DNA of 64,000 bases from Chimaeribacter californicus (GCF_002858675.1 NZ_PJZF01000001.1:248001-312000); one strand, 5' to 3'. Shown: positions 39,083-49,394, numbered from the stretch's first letter. Notes: generated by a model from the letters alone, not told the origin. A program made the numbers and translations.

Positions 39083-39418
39083 ATGACGGTAGAAGTAAAA
39101 TATGTCGTGGTGCGACAAGGCGAGGAAAAGATGACGTTTGCGACCAAGAAAGAAGCTGACGCTTACGACAAGATGCTGGATCTGGCCGATACCCTGTCTG
39201 AATGGCTGGCCCAGTCTGCACTGGAGATGGAAGAGAGTGAACGCGAGCGCCTGAGCTTCTTCCTGGCGGAACATAAAGATCCGCTGACGCAGATCCTGCG
39301 GGGTGGTTCGCTGGAAAGCGTGCTGGCATCCGCACCGGACAACGACGCCGCAGAACCGGCGCGCCTGAAACCTAAAAGCCGCGGCAAGGCCGCCGACAGC
39401 GACGAGCAGGCCGCCTGA
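39083..39418 (+). CDS. yebG: DNA-damage-inducible protein YebG
   Basis: A 111-residue acidic protein matching E. coli YebG, including MTVEVKYVVVRQGEEKMTFA and KKEADAYDKMLDLAD. It has no membrane segment, and the C-terminal third is low complexity, rich in Lys, Ala and Asp. A near-perfect LexA box lies directly upstream, so it is SOS-regulated. Molecular function unknown. Confidence 0.96.
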   Translation: MTVEVKYVVVRQGEEKMTFATKKEADAYDKMLDLADTLSEWLAQSALEMEESERERLSFFLAEHKDPLTQILRGGSLESVLASAPDNDAAEPARLKPKSRGKAADSDEQAA

Positions 39419-39443
39419 GCCTGCGTCATCAGGGAGTGATGCC

Positions 39444-39749
39444 GTGAAACCCTTCACCTTTTACCGCCGTTTTGAGGCGGACATTCTGGCAGGCCGTAAA
39501 ACCATCACCCTGCGTAGCGGCAGCGACGCTGACGTTGCGCCGGGTGATATTTTGCACGTTTCGCGCCTGGAGGATGGAGTATTCTTCTGCCGCCTGCGTG
39601 TGCTTGCTGTCACGCCTGTTGCCTTCTCCGCGCTTGATGTTTCCCATGCCCGGCAGGAGAACATGACCCTCCCCGAATTACAGCAGGTCATCCAGACCAT
39701 CTACCCCGGTATTCAGCATCTCACCTGCATTGAGTTCACCCTCTGTTAG
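39444..39749 (+). CDS. yqfB: YqfB, ASCH-domain N4-acetylcytidine amidohydrolase
   Basis: A 101-residue ASCH-domain protein. E. coli YqfB removes acetyl groups from N4-acetylcytidine. The RNA-binding-type Lys is in LAGRKTITLRSGSD near residue 20, and the C-terminal QENMTLPELQQVIQTIYPG block matches YqfB. GTG 39444 is the only start with ribosome-binding AGGGAG in reach. It lies 25 bp after yebG, possibly co-transcribed and so SOS-inducible; in E. coli yqfB is elsewhere. Confidence 0.9.
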   Translation: MKPFTFYRRFEADILAGRKTITLRSGSDADVAPGDILHVSRLEDGVFFCRLRVLAVTPVAFSALDVSHARQENMTLPELQQVIQTIYPGIQHLTCIEFTLC

Positions 39750-39906
39750 GGTCTATCATTATTTTTGTTATTAATGTGTTGTGACGGGACGCCCGCGTAA
39801 CCGGTGCAGCATGACGTATGATGACCGTGCAGACTCCGGGGACGCCTGTCGCCCGCGCCCCGTATTTTTTCAGTCGGTTCATAATGGCAGTGCCAGGGAT
39901 CAGTTC

Positions 39907-41949
39907 ATGACCACACCACCAAAAGCAGAGAAACGCCCCCATCCGATTACCGTCCACGGCGATACCCGGATCGATAATTATTACTGGCTGCGTGACGATG
40001 ACCGCACACAACCCGAGGTGCTGGACTACCTGACGGCAGAGAATGCCTATACGGCGCAAGCCATGCAGCCCTATCATCCCCTGCGTGAAGCGCTGTATCA
40101 GGAAATGGTTGACCGCATCCCGCAAGAAGATGCCTCAGTGCCCTATGTGCGCCACGGCTTCCGTTACCAGACCCGCTACCAGCCCGGCAACGAGTACCCC
40201 ATTTACCTGCGCCAGCCGGCCGGCACAGCCGCAGAGTGGGACGTCCTGCTTGATGCTAACGTGCGTGCACAAGGGCACGAATTCTATACGCTGGGCGCGA
40301 TGGAAGTCAGCCCGGACAACCGCCAACTGGCACTGGCAGAGGATTTCCTCTCCCGCCGCCAGTACGACATCCGCATCAAACAGATCGGCAGTGACGAATG
40401 GGCCGATGAGGTGATCACCAACACCTCCGCCAGTTTTGAATGGGCCAATGACGCCCGCACGCTCTATTACGTGCGTAAACATGACAAAACCCTGCTGCCT
40501 TATCAGGTTTACCGCCATACCGTGGGCAGCGATCCGGCCGACGATACCCTGATCTATCAGGAGCAGGATGACACCTTCTATGTGGGCCTGGAGAAAACCA
40601 CCTCCGAACGCTTTATCCTGATCCACCTCAGCAGTACCACTACGTCGGAAATCCTGTTACTGGATGCTGACCAGCCTGACGCGACGCCGCAGGTGTTTGT
40701 GCCGCGCCGCCGTGACCATGAGTATGCGCTGGATCACTATCAGGGCCGTTTCTATATCCGTTCCAATAAAGACGGTAAAAACTTCGGGCTCTATCAGGCA
40801 GATCAGCCGGAGGAGGCGCAGTGGCAGGCGGTGATCCCGCCGCGTGATACCGTGATGCTGGAGGGCTTCAGCCTGTTCCGTGACTGGCTGGTGGTGGAGG
40901 AGCGTAGCGAAGGGCTGACCCATTTGCGCCAGATCCACTGGCAGAGCGGCGAACAGAAAGAGATCCGCTTTGATGACCCGACTTATGTCACCTGGCTGGC
41001 CTATAACCCGGAACCGGAGACGTCTCTGCTGCGTTATGGCTACTCCTCGATGACCACGCCGGCCTCGATGTTTGAGGTCAACATGGACACCGGCGAGCGC
41101 GCCCTGCTGAAACAGCAGGAGGTCAAAGATTTCGACAGCAATCACTATGCCAGTGAACGGGTGTGGGTGACGGCGCGCGACGGCGTGAAAGTGCCGGTCT
41201 CACTGGTGTACCGGCGTGACCGGTTCACCGCCGGCAACAACCCCTTGATGATTTACGGTTACGGCTCCTACGGCAGCAGCATGGATCCGTCATTCAGCGC
41301 CAGCCGCCTCAGCCTGCTCGACCGCGGGTTTGTCTTTGCGCTGGCCCATATCCGCGGCGGCGGCGAACTGGGCCAACAGTGGTACGAGGACGGCAAGTTG
41401 TTCAATAAGATGAACACCTTCCATGACTTTATTGACGTCACCCGCGCACTGGTAGAGCAGCAATACGGCCACGCTGACAAGGTCTATGCCATGGGCGGCA
41501 GCGCTGGTGGGTTGCTGATGGGTGCGGTGATTAACCAGGCCGGGGATCTTTATCACGGCATTGTGGCGCAGGTGCCGTTTGTGGATGTGGTGACGACGAT
41601 GCTTGATGAAAGCATTCCTCTCACCACCGGCGAATATGATGAGTGGGGTAACCCGAATCAGGAAGCCTATTACCGCTGCATGCTGGCATACAGCCCCTAT
41701 GACCAGATCACCGCCAAAGCTTATCCGCATATGCTGGTCACCACCGGGTTGCATGACTCACAGGTACAGTACTGGGAGCCGGCCAAGTGGGTGGCAAAAC
41801 TGCGTGAGATGAAAACGGACAATAACCAACTGCTGATGTACACCGACATGGATGCCGGGCATGGCGGTAAATCGGGCCGCTTCAAGGCCTATGAGGATAT
41901 TGCGATGGAGTATGCGTTCGTGCTGGCACTGAACGACGCCCAGGGTTAA
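39907..41949 (+). CDS. ptrB: Oligopeptidase B (protease II)
   Basis: A cytosolic serine peptidase of the prolyl oligopeptidase family that cleaves after Lys and Arg in short peptides. ATG 39907 gives 680 residues starting [13 protein letters not shown]; the longer upstream frame is not supported. The N-terminal half is a beta propeller and the C-terminal alpha/beta hydrolase holds the catalytic Ser in [12 protein letters not shown] and His in [11 protein letters not shown]. It is convergent with exoX, its neighbour in E. coli. Confidence 0.98.
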   Translation: MTTPPKAEKRPHPITVHGDTRIDNYYWLRDDDRTQPEVLDYLTAENAYTAQAMQPYHPLREALYQEMVDRIPQEDASVPYVRHGFRYQTRYQPGNEYPIYLRQPAGTAAEWDVLLDANVRAQGHEFYTLGAMEVSPDNRQLALAEDFLSRRQYDIRIKQIGSDEWADEVITNTSASFEWANDARTLYYVRKHDKTLLPYQVYRHTVGSDPADDTLIYQEQDDTFYVGLEKTTSERFILIHLSSTTTSEILLLDADQPDATPQVFVPRRRDHEYALDHYQGRFYIRSNKDGKNFGLYQADQPEEAQWQAVIPPRDTVMLEGFSLFRDWLVVEERSEGLTHLRQIHWQSGEQKEIRFDDPTYVTWLAYNPEPETSLLRYGYSSMTTPASMFEVNMDTGERALLKQQEVKDFDSNHYASERVWVTARDGVKVPVSLVYRRDRFTAGNNPLMIYGYGSYGSSMDPSFSASRLSLLDRGFVFALAHIRGGGELGQQWYEDGKLFNKMNTFHDFIDVTRALVEQQYGHADKVYAMGGSAGGLLMGAVINQAGDLYHGIVAQVPFVDVVTTMLDESIPLTTGEYDEWGNPNQEAYYRCMLAYSPYDQITAKAYPHMLVTTGLHDSQVQYWEPAKWVAKLREMKTDNNQLLMYTDMDAGHGGKSGRFKAYEDIAMEYAFVLALNDAQG

Positions 41950-42020
41950 GGCAGTGCGGCGGGGCAGGCTGCGCCGCCGCAGGTATGTTCAGGCCGGGTA
42001 ACGGCCGCTGTCAGAAGGGC

Positions 42021-42062
42021 AACGGGCCTGGCCGGTCAGGCAGAACGCCGGCCAGGCCCGTT
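42021..42062. repeat. Perfect 15-bp inverted repeat between ptrB and exoX
   Basis: AACGGGCCTGGCCGG (42021-42035) and its exact complement CCGGCCAGGCCCGTT (42048-42062) flank a 12-base loop between convergent stops. No T-run follows in either direction. It may be a bidirectional terminator or a REP-like unit. Confidence 0.7.
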
Positions 42063-42087
42063 GCGTGCAGCAGATCCTGGGCACCCC

Positions 42088-42747
42088 TCACGGGGCCAGA
42101 TAGTGATTCAGCGTATAGCGCATATCGGGGCTGAGATCGTCAATGGATTTCAGCATCCAGCGTAAATAGGCGGGATCTTCCTGGGCCACGGTTTCAATCG
42201 GGCGGCCACGGTATTTACCGAATTTCATGGTGCGCAGCAGTACCGGCTGTTCCGTGATGTCCGCCATCTCCTCCGCGCTCCAGCCGGTCTCCTGCATAAT
42301 GCGCTGCAACAGCGCGGCCGTGACATAGCTGTCATACAGCGCACGGTGCGGGTAAAGCCCCTCCGGCACCTCAACCTTCAGCCGCAAGGCGTAACGTAAA
42401 TGCTGGTTACTGTATTTCAGGCCGGGAAACGCCTGCCGGGCCAATTTTACGGTACAGATCCAGCGCCCATGCATTTCCGGTAACATGGCGCGGTCAAAGG
42501 CGGCATTGTGCGCCACATAATAGGGGCTGCCGTGGTAACGGCCGATCACTTTCGCAATCCGGGGTTTACCCTCGACCATCTCTTCGGTGATGTGGTGTAT
42601 CGCCATCGCCTCAATACTGATCGGACGATCGGGGGAAATCAGATCGCTCATCGGGTTAACAATCTCTCCTGCGACCAGATCTACTGACGCGATCTCAACA
42701 ACGCCGCCATCCAGGCCACAGGTTTCAGTATCAATAACTCGCAGCAT
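42088..42747 (-). CDS. exoX: Exodeoxyribonuclease X
   Basis: A 219-residue DEDDh 3'-5' exonuclease active in mismatch repair and other DNA repair paths. Catalytic residues: Asp and Glu in MLRVIDTETCGL, Asp in AHNAAFDRAML, and His/Asp in HRALYDSYVTAALL. The C-terminal FGKYRGRPIETVAQEDPAYL block matches ExoX. Gene order with ptrB and yobB matches E. coli. Confidence 0.97.
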   Translation of the reverse strand: MLRVIDTETCGLDGGVVEIASVDLVAGEIVNPMSDLISPDRPISIEAMAIHHITEEMVEGKPRIAKVIGRYHGSPYYVAHNAAFDRAMLPEMHGRWICTVKLARQAFPGLKYSNQHLRYALRLKVEVPEGLYPHRALYDSYVTAALLQRIMQETGWSAEEMADITEQPVLLRTMKFGKYRGRPIETVAQEDPAYLRWMLKSIDDLSPDMRYTLNHYLAP

Positions 42748-42775
42748 CCTAGGCGCTCCTTTGGGTAGGGGTCAA

Positions 42776-43528
42776 TTACCCTAATGATAAGACATGGCCT
42801 TGCCACTGATTCTGGTGGCGGGTACCTACCACCAGCGCATTGCCGTGGCTGGGTGCACGGGCAATACAATGGCCATTTTCGGCCCAGATGGCACTTTTGC
42901 CGGCCGGTTGCCAGCCACCGGTATGGCCACCGTGGTTAGCCATCAGCACCGCCATCTGATGCTGCCGGGCGTAGGTTTCCAGGCTTTGGGTGTCGTCATG
43001 GTAACCCTCTTCGGAAAAGAGCACGCTGGCGGTATAAATCTGCGCGCCGGAAAGGGCCGCCTGAGCCGGGTGGGACGGCACGCGCACGTCAGCACAGATC
43101 GCCAGCCCCACCGGGTAGCCCTGTACATTCACCAGCGGGCCGCCTTCACCCTGAGAGAAATAGTCCGGTTCATTCCCGGCCAGGTGCTGCTTGGTATAGG
43201 CATAGAGGGTGCCGTCGGCCTCACAGGTCACTGCGCCGATGCAGCAGGTACCCTGCTCATCGGTAATAATCGGCGCACCGAAGACAATGGTCATCTTATG
43301 CTGCCGTGCATCATCACGCAGCGCCTCAAGGCGTGGATCGCCAAGCATCAGGGCCAGTTCCGGTGCATGGGCAATTTCATAGCCGGTAATCGACAATTCA
43401 GGAAAAATCAACAGGTTGACCTGCTCTTCGGCGGCCAGAGCAATAAACTCGCGATGTAACGAGACATTTTTCTCGATATCACATGGCACGCTGCAATATT
43501 GTGCCGCTGCAATAACAATCCGACTCAT
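42776..43528 (-). CDS. yobB: YobB, carbon-nitrogen hydrolase (nitrilase family)
   Basis: A 250-residue nitrilase-superfamily protein, longer than the 218 of E. coli YobB. The catalytic Glu-Lys-Cys triad is visible: Glu in FPELSITGYE, Lys near TKQHL and Cys in LAICADVRVP. The substrate is unknown. It is 28 bp upstream of exoX on the same strand. Confidence 0.93.
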   Translation of the reverse strand: MSRIVIAAAQYCSVPCDIEKNVSLHREFIALAAEEQVNLLIFPELSITGYEIAHAPELALMLGDPRLEALRDDARQHKMTIVFGAPIITDEQGTCCIGAVTCEADGTLYAYTKQHLAGNEPDYFSQGEGGPLVNVQGYPVGLAICADVRVPSHPAQAALSGAQIYTASVLFSEEGYHDDTQSLETYARQHQMAVLMANHGGHTGGWQPAGKSAIWAENGHCIARAPSHGNALVVGTRHQNQWQGHVLSLG

Positions 43529-43560
43529 GCACTCAATCCTTTTGATATCAGAGACAATAA

Positions 43561-43582
43561 AAAAACCCGCCTGAGCGGGTTT
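43561..43582 (-). terminator. Terminator after the basic 35-residue gene
   Basis: Minus-strand stem AAACCCGC / GCGGGTTT (TCAG loop) followed by T7. It lies between the 35-codon gene and yobB. Confidence 0.8.
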
Positions 43583-43603
43583 AAGTACGCGGTTCAGCCG
43601 GAC

Positions 43604-43711
43604 TCATTCTTGCGGATGCGCCTTTTTTGAACGTTTATCCGCCCGCTTTTCAGCTGGGGTTTTCAACGGCTTCTTCTTCGCATTTTTTTTGCTATCCATT
43701 CCCTTACTCAT
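43604..43711 (-). CDS. Small highly basic protein, 35 residues
   Basis: A short frame below usual cutoffs, MSKGMDSKKNAKKKPLKTP followed by AEKRADKRSKKAHPQE: about half of the residues are Lys or Arg, and no hydrophobic segment exists. GAGGCC lies upstream and a strong terminator follows 22 bases after the stop, which supports a real transcription unit. Similar short Lys-rich proteins occur in other enterobacteria; function unknown, nucleic-acid binding conceivable. Confidence 0.65.
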   Translation of the reverse strand: MSKGMDSKKNAKKKPLKTPAEKRADKRSKKAHPQE

Positions 43712-43941
43712 GGTGGCCTCTCTGTACCGGTGACTGGGTTGGTATGCACCCTTATTAACAGCTGATTAAGAAAATTTTTCAAGCGCTATTAACCAAAATT
43801 TTTAAAAGCATCTGTTTTTTTTTAAGAACTCTTTTTGAACAAAATGTAGCGCAACAGTGGTGGGAAAATGGTCAAAAAAACCGGAATTACTACACAATAG
43901 CGCTAATTCATTGACGCAAATATAACAATCGGTTTTAGTAA

Positions 43942-44928
<987 letters not shown>

Positions 44929-44952
44929 CGCCCGGCTCCGGCCGGGGCACGC

Positions 44953-45183
44953 TTACTTCATTTTGGGTTCGTAAGGCAGGCGTGAGTACTTGTGCGACTC
45001 ACTCCGGTAGAACGCCACCCGTTCACGGAAGTAGTCACGCAGCGCTTCCGGTTGTTCACGCTCAACCAGTTCAGGCACCACCGGCATATTGTAACGCTCT
45101 TTAAAGGCGACGCCGGACGCAGCCAAATCCACATTGATCCGGTTCTTCTCGTCGGGCGTCAGGTCAGCCAGATTGTATCCCAT
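44953..45183 (-). CDS. holE: DNA polymerase III theta subunit HolE
   Basis: A 76-residue three-helix protein that binds and stabilises the epsilon proofreading subunit. The identity is clear from [36 protein letters not shown] and [13 protein letters not shown] 45183 gives the E. coli length; an ATG one codon earlier is also possible. Its neighbours pip and ftnA are not the E. coli ones, although yobB/exoX/ptrB remain close. Confidence 0.97.
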   Translation of the reverse strand: MGYNLADLTPDEKNRINVDLAASGVAFKERYNMPVVPELVEREQPEALRDYFRERVAFYRSESHKYSRLPYEPKMK

Positions 45184-45541
45184 CATTCTCTCCTGCCGGG
45201 CGTTGGTTATGCTGCGGCAAAAATAAAGCAAGCCCATGGAAATGGCAAGGCGGCGTGTGCCTTGCGGGCATACCGGCCATCGGGCATTGAAGGCAATAAA
45301 GTAAAAATATAAATAAGAACGATTCGTCTTACTCTATTTTATGGATGAAAACAGTTATCATTAAATAGATTTCAGAGCAGTATCTTGGGTTGGGTTTATT
45401 TAAAAAATAGTCATGACTATCATAGTGATAAATTAATTATGCTGTGTTTGTTAAAATTGCTGTTTATAATTTAAAGGGATGTCTTCATAATGCAGGAAAT
45501 TATTAAATATGTCTTCGCCTGTCATTTATAAGGATATGCCT
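45184..45541. other. holE-ftnA intergenic region
   Basis: 358 bp without a gene, AT-rich to the right and carrying the ftnA promoter. A partial palindrome TAAGAACGATTCGTCTTA at about 45314 might be an operator; it fits no consensus I recognise well. Confidence 0.35.
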
Positions 45542-46051
45542 ATGTTAAAGCCAGAAATGGTCAGCCAGCTTAACGAGCAACTGAACCTGGAGTTCTATTC
45601 TGCCAATCTCTACCTGCAAATGAGCGCCTGGTGCAGTGATAAAGGGTTCGAAGGGGCGGCCGCGTTCCTGAAATCGCATTCACGCGAAGAGATGGAACAT
45701 ATGCAGCGTCTGTTTGACTATGTCAGTGATACCGGCGCCCTGCCGCTGCTCGGCACCATCGCCGCGCCGCCGGTAGAGTTTGCCTCCCTGGCGGATGTTT
45801 TCACCCTGACATACGAACATGAGCAGTTTATCACCCGCAAGATCAACGAGCTGGCTCATCTGGCCATGACCTTGCAGGACTACTCCACGTTCCACTTCCT
45901 GCAATGGTATGTGGCTGAACAGCATGAAGAAGAAAAACTGTTCAAATCTGTGCTCGACAAACTGGGCATGGTAAGCAATACCGGCAACGGCTTGTTTATT
46001 ATCGATAAAGAATTAAAAAACATGACGGCGGACAGCGATCCGGCGGCATAA
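45542..46051 (+). CDS. ftnA: Non-heme ferritin FtnA
   Basis: A 24-mer iron-storage protein with ferroxidase activity. ATG 45542 gives 169 residues (AAGGA seven bases upstream); two earlier in-frame starts are less well placed. Ferroxidase-site residues: Glu in [27 protein letters not shown], and Glu/Gln in [13 protein letters not shown] near the C-terminal helix. It lies upstream of the copC-like yobA gene and downstream of holE. In E. coli ftnA is indirectly activated by Fur; no clean Fur box is seen here. Confidence 0.97.
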   Translation: MLKPEMVSQLNEQLNLEFYSANLYLQMSAWCSDKGFEGAAAFLKSHSREEMEHMQRLFDYVSDTGALPLLGTIAAPPVEFASLADVFTLTYEHEQFITRKINELAHLAMTLQDYSTFHFLQWYVAEQHEEEKLFKSVLDKLGMVSNTGNGLFIIDKELKNMTADSDPAA

Positions 46052-46071
46052 AAAGTTTGCGCGTACGTATT

Positions 46072-46099
46072 GGCCTGCACTCCGGTACGGGCCTTTTTT
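46072..46099 (+). terminator. ftnA terminator
   Basis: Stem GGCCTG / CGGGCC with a ten-base loop, then six T, 20 bases after the stop. Confidence 0.7.
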
Positions 46100-46227
46100 A
46101 TGGCGTTTTCAAACGTCACATATTTTCACCACTGCGCGATAACTCAATGCATTTTTTGCAACATCTCGCTGGCTGAATCGGGTAAAGTAGGCGCAAATTT
46201 TGCCCCGCAGCCTGAGAGACGCCTGTT

Positions 46228-46602
46228 ATGCCAAAAACGTTCCTTTGTCTTCGTGTGTTATGCGCTTTCCTGTTAACCGCTGCTATCGCCCCCGCGGCGC
46301 TGGCCCATGCCCACCTTGTCTCTTCAGCACCTGCCGCCAATGCTCTGGTGCAGGGAAGCCCGCAACAGCTGGTGTTAACCTTCACCGAAGGGGTTGAACC
46401 CCGCTTCAGCCGCATCCGCCTGGTTGGCCCGCTGCAGGTCACGGTGCCGTCCGCGGTACTGAGCAGCGACAACGGCGATAACACGCGTTTACGGGTACCG
46501 CTGGATAAGGCGCTCCCCGCCGGGGATTATCAGGTGGTGTGGAAGGTCGTCTCTGTGGATGGGCACCGTACCCAGGGGACTTACCGTTTCACGGTAAAAT
46601 GA
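46228..46602 (+). CDS. yobA: CopC-like periplasmic copper-binding protein YobA
   Basis: A 124-residue CopC-domain protein. The signal peptide (about residues 1-26) ends after PAALA; the mature protein starts with His in HAHLVSSAPA, which carries the Cu(II)-binding N-terminal His. The block LVLTFTEGVEPRFSRI and VVSVDGHRTQGTYRF, with the second His, completes the site. Length equals E. coli YobA. It is followed with a four-base ATGA overlap by yebZ. Confidence 0.95.
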   Translation: MPKTFLCLRVLCAFLLTAAIAPAALAHAHLVSSAPAANALVQGSPQQLVLTFTEGVEPRFSRIRLVGPLQVTVPSAVLSSDNGDNTRLRVPLDKALPAGDYQVVWKVVSVDGHRTQGTYRFTVK

Positions 46603-47495
46603 GTACGCTTTCCCTGCTCTGGATAATATGCCGCTTCGTGCATTTTCTGGCGGTCATGCAGCTGTTCGGTATCAGTGTGTTTACCCATCTTCTTGCACCT
46701 GCACCGTTTGGCGCGGTATTGCTGCAACGCCTGCGTTACTGGCAAGGGTGGGCGGGCCTGATGACCTTGTTGACCGCCTGCCTGATGGTGGCGGTGCAGG
46801 GCGGGCTGATGGGCGAAGGCTGGGAGGATGTGACCGCGTTTCCCATCTGGGTTGCGGTGCTGGACACGGCCTTTGGGCAGGTGTGGCGCTGGCATCTGCT
46901 GTTTGCCGCCTTATTACTTCTGAGCCTGTTGCTGCCGGCTGACCGCATGCGCGACAGGCTGATTCTGCTGGCGGCCACCGTGCTGCTGGTGGGGCTGGGG
47001 AGCGTCGGCCACGCCGCGATGCGTGAAGGCGCGGCCGGGCTTGCCCAGCGCGTCAACCATACGTTGCATCTGCTCTCTGCCGCCTACTGGTTTGGCAGCT
47101 TGCTGCCGTTACTCACCTGCCTGCGTTTCAGCCGGCGCGGGCCGTGGCGTCAGGAGGCGATCCGCTGCTTACTGCGTTTCTCAACGTTCGGCCATCTGAC
47201 CGTGGCGCTGGTGATTGCCACCGGGCTTATCGACACCTGGCTGATTGTGCAGGGCTGGCCGTTTGACCGCCATTCGCCTTACCAGATGTTGCTGCTGGCT
47301 AAAATGGCGCTGGTGGCGGTGATGGTCGCGGTGGCGTTGTATAACCGTTACCGTATTGTGCCGCGTTTTACGGCGTCGCCGGACCAGGCACAGCGTGGTG
47401 TGGTGCGCGCAACCGCACTGCTGCTCGGGCTTTCGTTACTGGTTGTCCTGCTGGTCAGTATTTTTGCGACCCTGGAGCCGGTGGCGGTAAGCTAA
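46599..47495 (+). CDS. yebZ: CopD-like membrane protein YebZ
   Basis: A 298-residue inner-membrane protein with about eight helices, CopD family, thought to work with CopC-type YobA in copper handling. FVHFLAVMQLFG at the N terminus and VNHTLHLLSAAYWFGSLLPL contain the conserved His. It overlaps yobA by ATGA, so it is translationally coupled. A longer frame upstream is the unrelated reading through yobA. yebY follows by 33 bp, forming yobA-yebZ-yebY. Confidence 0.95.
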   Translation: MSTLSLLWIICRFVHFLAVMQLFGISVFTHLLAPAPFGAVLLQRLRYWQGWAGLMTLLTACLMVAVQGGLMGEGWEDVTAFPIWVAVLDTAFGQVWRWHLLFAALLLLSLLLPADRMRDRLILLAATVLLVGLGSVGHAAMREGAAGLAQRVNHTLHLLSAAYWFGSLLPLLTCLRFSRRGPWRQEAIRCLLRFSTFGHLTVALVIATGLIDTWLIVQGWPFDRHSPYQMLLLAKMALVAVMVAVALYNRYRIVPRFTASPDQAQRGVVRATALLLGLSLLVVLLVSIFATLEPVAVS

Positions 47496-47528
47496 GTTTC
47501 TGATTTGGATAGAGTAAAGGACTCCCTG

Positions 47529-47864
47529 ATGAAAAAAGTAATCCTCTCCCTGGTGTTGGCCGGTGTGTGCAGCAGTGCAGTTGCCGCCGATATTGTGACC
47601 GTGAGCCGCTTCCAGTTCGGCAAGGCATGGCCGTTCACCCGTGAGGAAGTGATGTTGCAGTGCCGCGCCGGCCATGCGCTTTATGCCATCAACGACAGTA
47701 CGCTGGTGCAGTACCCGCTGAACGAGGTCGCTGAGGCGGAAGTCAAAGCGGGAAAAACTCAGGCGAAGCCGATCGCCATTATCCAGCTTGATGATCCCGG
47801 GCATCCGGGGCAGAAAATGAGTCTGGCCGCTGTACAGCAGAAGGCCCTGACCCTGTGCGAGTAA
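47529..47864 (+). CDS. yebY: YebY, DUF2511 periplasmic protein
   Basis: A 111-residue exported protein: signal peptide ending in SSAVAA (about residue 21), then [18 protein letters not shown] and a second Cys near the C terminus (KALTLCE), likely forming a disulfide. This matches E. coli YebY (DUF2511). Function unknown, but operon context suggests a role in copper homeostasis with YobA and YebZ. Confidence 0.94.
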   Translation: MKKVILSLVLAGVCSSAVAADIVTVSRFQFGKAWPFTREEVMLQCRAGHALYAINDSTLVQYPLNEVAEAEVKAGKTQAKPIAIIQLDDPGHPGQKMSLAAVQQKALTLCE

Positions 47865-48337
47865 AGGGGGCGGCGTAATAAAAAGTCAGGGAAATGGCAG
47901 AGCGCCAGTGTTAAGGGCTTGTTTTGGGACTGTTATCACAAAAGTGAATTCCTGCCCGGCTGTCACTCTCACTGCCCGGTGAGGCTGCTGGAAAAATCAC
48001 CTGCGTCGACTACGCTTTAAAGTGCAAGGCATAACAGCCTGCATTAATGCCAACTTTTAGCGCACGGCTCTCTCCCAAGAGCCATTTCCCTAGACCGAAT
48101 ATAGGAATCGTATTCGGTCTTTTTTTATTCCTTTGATTTGCAAAGGATTTTTTTTGGTTGTCCGAAAAATGTCCGAAATGCTATATCCGGTCTTTTACAG
48201 CAGCGTGAATTCTGCCGAGCAGGGCTTCGTTACCCTGCATAAATAATTTGCAAATAACGCATTAATAATAGGGTTTTTGGGTAAAAAATAGACACCGGTG
48301 TTATGATAGGTCTCATTCAGTAAAAAGGCCGAACACT
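47865..48337. other. Region from yebY to the YnfU-like gene, carrying sdsR
   Basis: No protein gene. It holds the sdsR small RNA (listed separately). To its right is an AT-rich stretch with TGTCCGAAA repeated twice (about 48159-48178), and the leader of the next small gene. Confidence 0.5.
48024..48126 (+). ncRNA. sdsR: Small RNA SdsR (RyeB)
   Basis: An Hfq-dependent, RpoS-controlled small RNA that in E. coli/Salmonella represses porins such as ompD, as well as tolC and mutS. The sequence is almost identical to E. coli: GCAAGGC at the start, GCCTGCATTAATGCC, CTCTCTCCCAAGAGCC, and the terminator stem GACCGAATA / TATTCGGTC with T7. Upstream CTACGCT at 48010-48016 fits an RpoS -10, seven bases before the start. 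Its antisense partner SraC (RyeA) would be on the minus strand here but was not delineated. Confidence 0.95.
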
Positions 48338-48508
48338 ATGTCCTATCTCAGCCGCTTAATGGATCATATCGCGAACGCTACCTCTACTGCCCGGTGTCCG
48401 ATATGTGGGAAATCATCCAAACAATCAATAACTAAGATATCCCGGGAACAAACCATGATATGCCCATACTGCAATTCATTGTTTGTCAGACACCATAAAT
48501 CAAAATAA
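48338..48508 (+). CDS. YnfU-like zinc-finger peptide
   Basis: A 56-residue protein too short for usual cutoffs. It carries two CxxC motifs, CPICGKSSKQ and ICPYCNSLFVRHHK, with the spacing of a zinc ribbon, and resembles the YnfU family, named from memory. AAGG is nine bases before the ATG, and a terminator starts nine bases after the stop. It could be a small nucleic-acid-binding or regulatory protein; function unknown. Confidence 0.68.
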   Translation: MSYLSRLMDHIANATSTARCPICGKSSKQSITKISREQTMICPYCNSLFVRHHKSK

Positions 48509-48516
48509 AGAATGTT

Positions 48517-48540
48517 AAGCCGCCCCCAGGCGGCTTTTTT
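48517..48540 (+). terminator. Terminator of the YnfU-like gene
   Basis: Stem AAGCCGCC / GGCGGCTT with a CCCA loop and six T. Confidence 0.9.
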
Positions 48541-48584
48541 ATTAAAGTAAATAGGGCGACTCACTCAAAAGGTGGCCGCCGGCA

Positions 48585-49394
48585 TCACCAGTTCCTGAAC
48601 GGTATCTGGCTGGCGTGCAGGGCGACCTGAAGCCCCATCTTTTGCATCAGGGTATGAGTGGCCGCGATGGCCAGATCGCTGTTGGGCGTATGGCCGACAA
48701 TCACTTCCCGCACGCAGCCATTTTGCCGGTTGTCGAACGGCAGTTTGTGGTAAGGCGTCAGGGTCGAGTGGCCGGGGCGGAAGGCCAGTTCAGCCGGGCT
48801 GAGCGAGCGGCGGGAGATCGCGCGCCATTCGGCCTCTTCACTGAAACTGCTGTCTTTCAATACCGCTGCCACGCAAGAGAGATGCTCCTGAAACAGGCGC
48901 GAGGCGGCGGAAGGCTTCTCTATCTCCGCATGATCCGGTTCCGGCTGCCCTTCAAACATCATCAGAATGGTATCGATGACGTTATTGATAAAATCTTCAT
49001 GCTCTTGCGGCTGGTAACAGCACTTCATCAGCACATAGTCATGCCGGTTAAAGCCGGTTTTCAGCGCCTCATAGTCAAACCCAATCGAATAACCGCCCAG
49101 CCCGGAGGCATAGCCGCGCCATTGGCTGAGTAAGTCGCCGTTCTCTGACAGGGAGCAGACGCACACATTGACGTCATTCATCCGGGGCAGCGCCTCACGG
49201 AAACGAATCAGGCGGATCACCACGTCCCGGTTGATCTCAGTGCGTAACCGTTCTTTCAGAATCTCGTCTGCAATGCTCAGGGCAAGGAAAAACTCTTTAT
49301 TGTCATTGAGATATTGAATTTTAGTCGCCCACAGGGTGCCGCTCTCCATAATGCCGAGAAAGCCCGCCTGATTGGTGTAATGGTAGAGCAGCAT
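48585..49394 (-). CDS. DUF2971 protein
   Basis: A 269-residue cytosolic protein of DUF2971. The N terminus is MLLYHYTNQAGFLGIM, then the family-typical LWATKIQYLNDNKEF, and CVCSLSENGDLLSQWRGYAS and EEAEWRAI in the middle. The fold is related to ADP-ribosyltransferase-like enzymes by distant similarity only; no activity is shown. DUF2971 genes occur in variable and some defence-linked regions. ATG 49394 has GGGGAGA eight bases upstream; an earlier start adds 11 residues without support. Confidence 0.8.
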   Translation of the reverse strand: MLLYHYTNQAGFLGIMESGTLWATKIQYLNDNKEFFLALSIADEILKERLRTEINRDVVIRLIRFREALPRMNDVNVCVCSLSENGDLLSQWRGYASGLGGYSIGFDYEALKTGFNRHDYVLMKCCYQPQEHEDFINNVIDTILMMFEGQPEPDHAEIEKPSAASRLFQEHLSCVAAVLKDSSFSEEAEWRAISRRSLSPAELAFRPGHSTLTPYHKLPFDNRQNGCVREVIVGHTPNSDLAIAATHTLMQKMGLQVALHASQIPFRNW

